Of a DNA stretch of 64,000 nt, positions 23,401 to 33,500 are shown piece by piece. Source of the DNA: Bolinopsis microptera (taxonomy: Eukaryota; Ctenophora; Tentaculata; Lobata; Bolinopsidae); NCBI RefSeq assembly GCF_026151205.1, contig NC_087072.1, positions 441,501 to 505,500 on the forward strand. Reading direction: 5' to 3'. A program made the position numbers and the translations under genes. A model generated the notes under the pieces. That model was given only the letters and a program-made list of their open reading frames with translations, made no database searches and was not told where the DNA came from. The stretch's first letter is position 1; each line of letters starts with the position of its first letter.

Positions 23401-26400
23401 CCACCCTGAGTCACAGCACCCTGAACCTACACCTGAGGGGGCACAAGTCAGGGTAAACTTTACTTCCACAACACTCCCACCCTGAGTCACAGCACCCTGA
23501 ACCTACACCTGAGGGGGCACAAGTCAGGGTAAACTTTACTTCCACAACACTCCCACCCTGAGTCACAGCACCCTGAACCTACACCTGAGGGGGCACAAGT
23601 CAGGGTAAACTTTACTTCCACAACACTCCCACCCTGAGTCACAGCACCCTGAACCTACACCTGAGGGGGCACAAGTCAGGGTAAACTTTACTTCCACAAC
23701 ACTCCCACCCTGAGTCACAGCACCCTGAACCTACACCTGAGGGGGCACAAGTCAGGGTAAACTTTACTTCCACAACACTCCCACCCTGAGTCACAGCACC
23801 CTGAACCTACACCTGAGGGGGCACAAGTCAGGGTAAACTTTACTTCCACAACACTCCCACCCTGAGTCACAGCACCCTGAACCTACACCTGAGGGGGCAC
23901 AAGTCAGGGTAAACTTTACTTCCACAACACTCCCACCCTGAGTCACAGCACCCTGAACCTACACCTGAGGGGGCACAAGTCAGGGTAAACTTTACTTCCA
24001 CAACACTCCCACCCTGAGTCACAGCACCCTGAACCTACACCTGAGGGGGCACAAGTCAGGGTAAACTTTACTTCCACAACACTCCCACCCTGAGTCACAG
24101 CACCCTGAACCTACACCTGAGGGGGCACAAGTCAGGGTAAACTTTACTTCCACAACACTCCCACCCTGAGTCACAGCACCCTGAACCTACACCTGAGGGG
24201 GCACAAGTCAGGGTAAACTTTACTTCCACAACACTCCCACCCTGAGTCACAGCACCCTGAACCTACACCTGAGGGGGCACAAGTCAGGGTAAACTTTACT
24301 TCCACAACACTCCCACCCTGAGTCACAGCACCCTGAACCTACACCTGAGGGGGCACAAGTCAGGGTAAACTTTACTTCCACAACACTCCCACCCTGAGTC
24401 ACAGCACCCTGAACCTACACCTGAGGGGGCACAAGTCAGGGTAAACTTTACTTCCACAACACTCCCACCCTGAGTCACAGCACCCTGAACCTACACCTGA
24501 GGGGGCACAAGTCAGGGTAAACTTTACTTCCACAACACTCCCACCCTGAGTCACAGCACCCTGAACCTACACCTGAGGGGGCACAAGTCAGGGTAAACTT
24601 TACTTCCACAACACTCCCACCCTGAGTCACAGCACCCTGAACCTACACCTGAGGGGGCACAAGTCAGGGTAAACTTTACTTCCACAACACTCCCACCCTG
24701 AGTCACAGCACCCTGAACCTACACCTGAGGGGGCACAAGTCAGGGTAAACTTTACTTCCACAACACTCCCACCCTGAGTCACAGCACCCTGAACCTACAC
24801 CTGAGGGAGCACAAGTCAGGGTAAACTTTACTTCCACAACACTCCCACCCTGAGTCACAGCACCCTGAACCTACACCTGAGGGGGCACAAGTCAGGGTAA
24901 ACTTTACTTCCACAACACTCCCACCCTGAGTCACAGCACCCTGAACCTACACCTGAGGGGGCACAAGTCAGGGTAAACTTTACTTCCACAACACTCCCAC
25001 CCTGAGTCACAGCACCCTGAACCTACACCTGAGGGGGCACAAGTCAGGGTAAACTTTACTTCCACAACACTCCCACCCTGAGTCACAGCACCCTGAACCT
25101 ACACCTGAGGGAGCACAAGTCAGGGTAAACTTTACTTCCACAACACTCCCACCCTGAGTTACAGCACCCTGAACCTACACCTGAGGGGGCACAAGTCAGG
25201 GTAAACTTTACTTCCACAACACTCCCACCCTGAGTCACAGCACCCTGAACCTACACCTGAGGGGGCACAAGTCAGGGTAAACTTTACTTCCACAACACTC
25301 CCACCCTGAGTCACAGCACCCTGAACCTACACCTGAGGGGGCACAAGTCAGGGTAAACTTTACTTCCACAACACTCCCACCCTGAGTCACAGCACCCTGA
25401 ACCTACACCTGAGGGGGCACAAGTCAGGGTAAACTTTACTTCCACAACACTCCCACCCAGAGTCACAGCGCCCTGAACCTACACCTGAGGGGGCACAAGT
25501 CAGGGTAAACTTTACTTCCACAACACTCCCACCCTGAGTCACAGCACCCTGAACCTACACCTGAGGGGGCACAAGTCAGGGTAAACTTTACTTCCACAAC
25601 ACTCCCACCCTGATCCTGAGTCACAGCACCCTGAACCTATACCTGAGGGGGCACAAGTCAGGGTAAACTTTACTTCCACAACACTCCCACCCTGAGTCAC
25701 AGCACCCTGAACCTACACCTGAGGGGGCACAAGTCAGGGTAAACTTTACTTCCACAACACTCCCACCCTGAGTCACAGCACCCTGAACCTACACCTGAGG
25801 GGGCACAAGTCAGGGTAAACTTTACTTCCACAACACTCCCACCCTGAGTCACAGCACCCTGAACCTACACCTGAGGGGGCACAAGTCAGGGTAAACTTTA
25901 CTTCCACAACACTCCCACCCTGATCCTGAGTCACAGCACCCTGAACCTATACCTGAGGGGGCACAAGTCAGGGTAAACTTTACTTCCACAACACTCCCAC
26001 CCTGAGTCACAGCACCCTGAACCTACACCTGAGGGGGCACAAGTCAGGGTAAACTTTACTTCCACAACACTCCCACCCTGAGTCACAGCACCCTGAACCT
26101 ACACCTGAGGGGGCACAAGTCAGGGTAAACTTTACTTCCACAACACTCCCACCCTGAGTCACAGCACCCTGAACCTACACCTGAGGGGGCACAAGTCAGG
26201 GTAAACTTTACTTCCACAACACTCCCACCCTGAGTCACAGCACCCTGAACCTACACCTGAGGGGGCACAAGTCAGGGTAAACTTTACTTCCACAACACTC
26301 CCACCCTGAGTCACAGCACCCTGAACCTACACCTGAGGGGGCACAAGTCAGGGTAAACTTTACTTCCACAACACTCCCACCCTGAGTCACAGCACCCTGA

Positions 26401-27922
26401 ACCTACACCTGAGGGGGCACAAGTCAGGGTAAACTTTACTTCCACAACACTACCACCCTGAGTCACAGCACCCTGAACCTACACCTGAGGGAGCACAAGT
26501 CAGGGTAAACTTTACTTCCACAACACTCCCACCCTGAGTCACAGCACCCTGAACCTACACCTGAGGGGGCACAAGTCAGGGTAAACTTTACTTCCACAAC
26601 ACTCCCACCCTGAGTCACAGCACCCTGAACCTACACCTGAGGGGGCACAAGTCAGGGTAAACTTTACTTCCACAACACTCCCACCCGGAGTCACAGCACC
26701 CTGAACCTACACCTGAGGGGGCACAAGTCAGGGTAAACTTTACTTCCACAACACTCCCACCCTGAGTCACAGCACCCTGAACCTACACCCGAGGGGGCAC
26801 AAGTCAGGGTAAACTTTACTTCCACAACACTCCCACCCTGAGTCACAGCACCCTGAACCTACACCTGAGGGGGCACAAGTCAGGGTAAACTTTACTTCCA
26901 CAACACTCCCACCCTGAGTCACAGCACCCTGAACCTACACCTGAGGGGGCACAAGTCAGGGTAAACTTTACTTCCACAACACATCCACCCTGAGTCACAG
27001 CACCCTGAACCTACACCTGAGGGGGCACAAGTCAGGGTAAACTTTACTTCCACAACACTCCCACCCTGAGTCACAGCACCCTGAACCTACACCTGAGGGG
27101 GCACAAGTCAGGGTAAACTTTACTTCCACAACACTCCCACCCTGAGTCACAGCACCCTGAACCTACACCTGAGGGGGCACAAGTCAGGGTAAACTTTACT
27201 TCCACAACACTCCCACCCTGAGTCACAGCACCCTGAACCTACACCTGAGGGGGCACAAGTCAGGGTAAACTTTACTTCCACAACACTCCCACCCTGAGTC
27301 ACAGCACCCTGAACCTACACCTGAGGGAGCACAAGTCAGGGTAAACTTTACTTCCACAACACTCCCACCCTGAGTCACAGCACCCTGAACCTACACCTGA
27401 GGGGGCACAAGTCAGGGTAAACTTTACTTCCACAACACTCCCACCCTGAGTCACAGCACCCTGAACCTACACCTGAGGGGGCACAAGTCAGGGTAAACTT
27501 TACTTCCACAACACTCCCACCCTGAGTCACATCACCCTGAACCTACACCTGAGGGGGCACAAGTCAGGGTAAACTTTACTTCCACAACACTCCCACCCTG
27601 AGTCACAGCACCCTGAACCTACACCTGAGGGGGTACAGGTCAGGGTAAACTTTACTTCCACAACACTCCCACCCTGAGTCACAGCGCCCTGAACCTACAC
27701 CTGAGGGGGCACAAGTCAGGGTAAACTTTACTTCCACCACACTCCCACCCTGAGTCACAGCACCCTGAACCTACACCTGAGGGGGCACAAGTCAGGGTAA
27801 ACTTTACTTCCACAACACTCCCACCCTGAGTCACAGCACCCTGAACCTACACCTGAGGGGGCACAAGTCAGGGTAAACTTTACTTCCACAACACTCCCAC
27901 CCTGAGTCACAGCACCCTGAAC
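17413..27922 (-). repeat. 76-bp satellite array, about 138 copies
   Basis: The unit starts CCCTGAACCTACACCTGAGG; period 76 bp, copies nearly identical (scattered GAGTTACAG, GGGAGCAC, CAGCGCCC variants). On the minus strand the unit reads GTGACTCAG/GGTGGGAGTGTTG..., matching the acceptor and first about 41 coding bases of exon 9120-9216, followed by about 35 bp of other sequence with CCCCCTCAG/GTGTAGG. Thus each unit carries two AG acceptor-like sites. Two units with a CCTGAT insertion (25611 and 25921) are 310 bp apart, i.e. a four-unit block was duplicated. Confidence 0.97.
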
Positions 27923-28736
27923 GGGGGGAATGCAACGTCAATTTATGTCAATTAATGTCAATTAATGTCAATTAATGTCAATTAATGTCAATTAATGTCA
28001 ATGTCAGTTTTGCAAAATTTTGGAATACTGACATTAATTGACACGATATTTTTCGACCACAGATTATGTAGTTCTACCATATTTTTAGCACTTTAGAACG
28101 TTTATATCATCAATTTATTCACTACTATCACATATGGAAATGAGAAATGTGAAAAAAATTCAGATCATTAAACAATAAAACTAAAATAATACGGTTTTCC
28201 GAAATTTAATTTTCTTAAATGGGCGTGGCCATCCAAGGGCGTGGTTCTCAACATCATCAGAACTTAAAACCCACATTAAACGAAATGCCTTCATGACATT
28301 TATATTTGAATAACGAATCTTAAACAGCTAACATTACTCCTTCATACTAAAAAAGCCGATTCTAGATATTTTACCTGTATAAGAAACCAATAAAATATGG
28401 GCGTGGCCGGTGGGGACCGAAGATGGAAGAGTTGGAAGCTGAAATTTTTTTGGTGGTCTTTAAACCTAAGGATCAACAGATAAGAACATACTCATAATTA
28501 TTCAAGGACATTTTGTTTTTTTGAACCGGTCTAACTTACATAGACGTGAATATCTTGAATATTTATCGAATAATGATAATCTCAAATTTCAAGACAAATT
28601 AATGTCAATTAATGTCAATTAATGTCAATTAATGTCAATTAATGTCAATTAATGTCAATTAATGTCAATTAATGTCAATGTCAGTTTGGGGTTTTCATGG
28701 AATACTGACATTAATTGACGTTGCATTCCCCCCCCC
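27923..28736. mobile_element. 814-bp TIR element (hAT-like MITE) inside the 76-bp array
   Basis: The ends are GGGGGGAATGCAACGTCAATT and its inverted copy ending in CCCCCC. The flanking satellite octamer CCCTGAAC is duplicated (27915-27922 and 28737-28744), an 8-bp target duplication as for hAT or P superfamilies. Both subterminal regions have runs of TGTCAATTAA and a hairpin (ATTAATGTCAATGTCAGT...ACTGACATTAATTGAC). No ORF: non-autonomous. Confidence 0.88.
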
Positions 28737-28835
28737 CCCTGAACCTACACCTGAGGGGGCACAAGTCAGGGTAAACTTTACTTCCACAACACTCCCACCC
28801 TGAGTCACAGCACCCTGAACCTACACCTGAGGGGG
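28737..28835 (-). repeat. Terminal 1.3 units of the 76-bp satellite
   Basis: The satellite resumes after the MITE and ends abruptly at GAGGGGGAGAGCC, showing the MITE landed near the array's right edge. Confidence 0.95.
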
Positions 28836-29505
28836 AGAGCCAGAGAGCCTGACGTTATTCATCAAGATTTAAGGAAAACTAAAACAAATCACTAATACAA
28901 AAAGATAGAATCATTATACGTATAAGAAGGAATTTGAGAAACAAAAAGATCTTCGACAGAGTTTCTAATCCAGCTGTTTAGTTAGCCTATTTGCCGAGTC
29001 TGCCTACGCTAGCTAACCCTTCAACTACCTTAGGTGAAAAAAATTTAATGCCGAAAAATTTCAGCTAAACTCAAAACGCGGACGAAATTTTCCGGCATTT
29101 AATTTTTGTCGACGAAATTTTTGAACGACGAAATATTTGGGACGCCTACTTTTTTGGTATTTTTTGCATCATTAAATTTTGAAAGTTAAAATTGAGTACA
29201 TACGAATTAATTCAACTTCAGTTAATAATCTAATTTGGAATGATTCATATTTCATACAGTATAAGAATTGAAACATTTCATACCAAAATGATCATAATAT
29301 CGTAATATCATAACATTTCTCGCCAATTCTACATTAAATCCGCGAATGGATCCAGTTCACTGACAAAGTTTTCAGAGGCGGCATCGGTTATTCCTGCTTT
29401 GGAAAACCCTTTAATTATGTCGTCTTTTCTAGTTGATAGAAAGTTGTAGGTGTCTAATGTCTATGATCCATTCCGGCTCACAATTCCGCCTTTTCACACT
29501 AGCAA

Positions 29506-30015
29506 TTGTTTACGTTCAAGTTCATGTCAGTAGAAGCTGTTTTTAAAACTGTTATAGCCAGTCGTGGCTTTCATGTTTACATGAAATCGACATGGCCGAA
29601 GCCGGATCTTAGCGACAAGCTCAAAGTTCAACTGGATAAAGATAACAATGACGACCCTTTTGCGGTAGCTGTTATTAAGATCAATAACACGAAAGATAAA
29701 TCAGCAGCTGGAGAAGTGGTGGGACACTTTCCGAGAGAAATAGGCAGGCATGTTCATTTCTTCATAAAGTTAGGCGGGAAAGTCGATGTCTATGTTTATG
29801 ATGTTAAATTACATAAAAGTTTGACAGCCTTGAAAGGTCTTGAAATACTACTGAATGCGTCGTTCAGAATCTCTGGGGCGAAAAAATTCGCAGTACTCGA
29901 GAGGCTTAAAGATCACATAGAGGCGGAAGCTCTCGATAGTCGATACGGGAGGTACGTATCGAGAATGACTCAGACCGAAAATTTTCTAAGTCAAAGTTTT
30001 TCAAAGTTTTTCTGA
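29506..30015 (+). CDS. HIRAN-like domain protein carried by the TIR element
   Basis: A 169-aa intronless frame. Residues about 18-115 show the pattern seen in HIRAN-like proteins of transposon-rich animal genomes: GFHVYMKSTWPKP, then a DNNDDPFAVAVIKI strand, GEVVGHFPREIGRHVHFFIKLGG and a closing LEILLNASFRISG. HIRAN domains bind 3' ends of single-stranded DNA in helicases such as HLTF and also occur alone; the function of solo copies is not established. The first Met at 29506 could be replaced by the Met at codon 7. The gene lies 480 bp inside the left TIR and no host-type introns are visible, so I regard it as transposon cargo or a remnant. A second open stretch, about 30370-30588 after TTAG, may be a downstream exon (CVAKCNLHRNYKVSAEEDW), with low certainty. 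Confidence 0.6.
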   Translation: MFTFKFMSVEAVFKTVIASRGFHVYMKSTWPKPDLSDKLKVQLDKDNNDDPFAVAVIKINNTKDKSAAGEVVGHFPREIGRHVHFFIKLGGKVDVYVYDVKLHKSLTALKGLEILLNASFRISGAKKFAVLERLKDHIEAEALDSRYGRYVSRMTQTENFLSQSFSKFF

Positions 30016-31209
30016 AAACCACTTTTCTCCACGTTTCAATTTCATGCTACCCGGCCCTGTTCATTATTAGCCAACATTTTGTTTTGGTTTTTCAAACTCC
30101 GCACCGTAGTGAAACAAAGCACAATAGTTCCCGATTAAGGGCACAATTGTACCTTTATAACATGCATGCGCACTTCACTCGATTTCTTTGCCAGTCTGGT
30201 AATCTAACTATTCAATGATGAACCTCTCATTATTAGGGCAGTGTTTTATATCAACAGTATAGTTTTAATAATGCCCCTTTACTTGACAATACACAAGTTG
30301 AAAGATATACAAATAAACAAGTCGTGATGCCGTCACAAGTTTACTGCTTTTTGTTAACAATGTTATTTTGACTAATTAGATCGTGGTAGCGCCTGTGTGG
30401 CTAAATGTAATTTGCACCGTAATTATAAAGTTTCTGCAGAGGAAGATTGGAAATCTTTGTCAGTACTTCAGATCGTTGATCTTGAGCAGAATAAATTCAA
30501 TTATAATATAATGTCACCTCAATTTATCGAGGACCGGAATTTTTCAAATAACTCCGCAACCCAAAAGTTCTTAACTTTCGTTTGATGACGAAATTGTTGC
30601 GCGTATATAAACCCAAGTACAAATTTCGAGGAGAGCTTACATATTATGAACAGTCACTAACTGGTAAACAGCAGTGACTGATCTTTAAGCAGCATTATTT
30701 TTGTCACAACATTTCTACACGTATAAGGTAGTTTTTAAAAATTTCTTATCGGGAGAAATGTTGTGTCTTAAATGCTACTTTACTAATTTTCAGACGCATT
30801 TATTCGGAATACAATAGTTTGCAACCACGCTTATGAATTTTACGTTCATATTTAATTATTTTGCCTTGTAAGATTTCATATTTAAATTAATATTTATTTT
30901 CCTGTAATTCATTCTATTGTTAACAAACTTGGAGCCAACTGGGAGCCGATCGGACATTTGGTTCGTTCACTGATCCGGTCTGCTTTCATTTTCAATATCT
31001 TGCTCTGTCGAACTTGTTTATTGAACAATCAGGAGTTGAACAATCAGGAGTTGCTAAAAAAAAGCTGTCACAATTATATTGACAAGAATGTAAAATTTCA
31101 TCTATCAACCGTAACTGTAACTGTAAGTGCCACACTGTGGTCCACACTGACACACTAGAAGTATCCCAGTTTGTTTTAGTTATCATAGGATTTGATGACT
31201 ATTATAGAG

Positions 31210-31310
31210 TTCAACTAATCTTGCTATATATAAAGCGAGACGATATATATCCGTACCATTTTACTGACACCACGGCATCAACTTTAACACGATTTTCCGC
31301 AAAAACCGTA
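31210..31310. repeat. Dispersed repeat shared with 62770-62870 (inverted)
   Basis: About 95 bp (CTATATATAAAGCGAGACGA ... GGCATCAACTTTAAC ... CCGCAAAAACCGTA) recurs in inverse orientation at about 62774-62870 with roughly 90% identity. It adjoins the MITE on its right side here. Confidence 0.85.
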
Positions 31311-31311
31311 A

Positions 31312-31797
31312 GGGGTCGTTTACATATTACGTAATCAATATTTTAGCAAATTTTACCCCCCTCCCCCCTTCCGTAATCAACCGTAATCAAGACCCAACCC
31401 CCCCCCCCTCCTGACAGCAATATGACGTAATCATGGCCTGACCCCCCCCCCCCCCCCCCTTGACTTTTTTCCTAGAAAAAACTTTTCGCTACGTTTCATG
31501 ATCATGCTATCATGATGAGCCGAAATCATTGTTATGATATCCGGCCAAGCACCTTCTAAAATACTTACTATTATAGCCGGATATTCGATCAATTTCTAAA
31601 TTTTATCACTATCAGAGTGAAATTGAGTGGAATTTGAATTAAAATATTGTCAAATTGTTATTATTCTAGAGGGTAAAAAAGAAAATTTTGATTACGTAAT
31701 CAACGGCCGAACCCCCCCCCCCCCCCCCCGTAATCAACCGTAAGCATTTGGAAACCCCCTCCCCCCTCGGCTGATTACGTAATATGTGAACGACCCC
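31312..31797. mobile_element. PIF/Harbinger-type MITE, 486 bp
   Basis: Inverted ends GGGGTCGTTTACATATTACG and CGTAATATGTGAACGACCCC, flanked by the 3-bp duplication TAA (31309-31311, 31798-31800), the TWA target typical of PIF/Harbinger. The interior has long C runs and further ATTACGTAATC palindromes. Non-coding. Confidence 0.85.
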
Positions 31798-32055
31798 TAA
31801 TGAAGGAGTAGTCAGAAATTCCCCGGACAAAGTTGATAAGGTTGTCTACTACCAAATTTCTGACGATAGTAGCTCCGACTGTTCTGATTTAGAAGTAATT
31901 TTTGATTAATTTATTTTGAAATATTTGTTTTATTGGTTTCCTAAATGTCTAAATTTGACAAAATAAGACGAAAGTTTTGTAAGCAATTGACGAAATTTTT
32001 CGGACGAAATATTTCGGAATAGCTTTTTTCGCGACGAAATTTTTTGCATCTAAGG

Positions 32056-33411
32056 TATTATAGATTCGTCCGGGTTTTTGAGTGAGAATTCGCGGGAAGA
32101 GCCGGGATATCAAATAGAGCGATAGACACCCACGCAGAATCTCTCTATAGCACATTTTCCACTTGTCAAGCCTATCTAATTAAATTTAATCCATTCCGTT
32201 AATTATTGACAGTGGCTCCTGTAAGATGTGTAATGTGATACGTGCGCATGATACAATATAGTGTGTAATATATAGAGCACCACTGTTATTTGTTTTGAAA
32301 CTTCCCGCCAGCTAGTCTGAGGTGACTCCCGGACTCATCTATAAATACAGATCATTTTATTTCAATGAAAATTCGCCGAATGACTTTTCATGCCTTGACA
32401 AGTGTACCGAGTGTAAACAAAATTAGGGACACCGAAACACCACACAATGGTGTGATAAAAATTAGTTTATTTCGTGTGATAAAATTTAGTAAAATTCGTG
32501 TAGTCAGTGTAGCTTACGTTGCAATTATCGAGCTCTCTTATCTTTTGTTACTTGTGACAAGTTCAGTTTGCTGCTACCGTGTAGTTAGCCTTTGCGTGTG
32601 TACTTGCACATTATTATACAAGCACACCATGGAGGATGATCTGAATTTGACCCGATCTCAGGAGAAATCAAGGATTGTTGCGGAATGCGGCTAGGTAGCA
32701 GAATAGCATATACATTATACATACATGATACATACATGATACACGTCATGTGTAAATACACCTGATTTTAATTGTCCATAACAAGTTTTCTGTTGGTTTT
32801 TTTTGAACCGACAAGATTACCATCAGATATAAACCATTATATTTCACATATCTTCCTAAATTTGGTTTACAGCGATTAATCTAGTTCCTACGAGCAATTC
32901 AAGAGAGGTCACCTCATAGAACTTGAATGTAGCACGATCAGTGTTCAATTTGTTTACTTTCGTAATGTACGGTCTTTGTACTCTAACGCTCGCAAATGTG
33001 CGCTTTCTTGAATAACGTGTATACCCTGTATAGTAATGTGTAGACACGAACCTAACATATGCATACGTACCCCGGCCCGTAGATAAACAGTCCTTCTTCA
33101 AATTTTCGCTTTTGTTGTTGACTGTGTTTTTAGGGTATAGTAGTAGCTCAAACTTTGTAATTATGAAAATACTAAATATATTAGTTTATCTTCATTCCCT
33201 TATTCGCTATATCACTGCAACAACTCTTTACTAGTTAAACACTGAAGAAGCTAAGCAGATTTGTCTAATACATGCCTCTAGCTAGGATAAAAGCATGTAC
33301 AAATCTCCTGTAACAAGTTTCTACATTGCAGTGGATTATCATTACACATTCTAATTATTGTGTGGTGCATTTGAGCAGCAAATTAGCTGTTTGGATGGCA
33401 ATTTGTTAATG
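32056..33411. other. Intergenic, no gene recognised
   Basis: A TATAAATA at 32340-32347 precedes short open frames (32365-32694; ATG in a good context at 32630) that resemble nothing known. ACATGATAC short repeats at 32710-32750. No exon with convincing splice sites was found on either strand. Confidence 0.5.
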
Positions 33412-33419
33412 TATAAATA
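33412..33419 (+). promoter_or_regulatory. TATA box of the Ly6-like gene
   Basis: TATAAATA, about 80 bp before the signal-peptide ATG at 33501; spacing fits a short 5' UTR. Confidence 0.6.
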
Positions 33420-33500
33420 GCTGAAGTTTTGATAAGTTTAATTGCTATTCAAGTTTTAACCACTCTACCCCCAATAGCTGATCCAAGACACCAAGGTAAG

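Larger units (their letters stand above)
29028..32055. mobile_element. 3-kb TIR transposon with GACGAAAT subterminal repeats and a HIRAN-like gene
   Basis: The left end CCTTAGGTGAAAAAAATTT and the right end AAATTTTTTGCATCTAAGG are inverted copies (17 of 19), flanked by TA. Inside both ends the word GACGAAAT/ATTTCGTC recurs 3-5 times, like transposase-binding sites. The interior holds the ORF 29506-30015 and a nested MITE at 31312-31797. No transposase was recognised, so it is probably non-autonomous or decayed, carrying a HIRAN-like gene. Confidence 0.65.

Noticed and set aside
17413..27922. CRISPR-like array
   Set aside because: Units of 76 bp are contiguous with no unique spacers, and the genome is eukaryotic; this is a satellite.
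32365..32694. 109-aa frame downstream of a TATA box
   Set aside because: Starts about 25 bp after the TATA box, where the transcript would begin; composition and lack of motifs do not support a protein.
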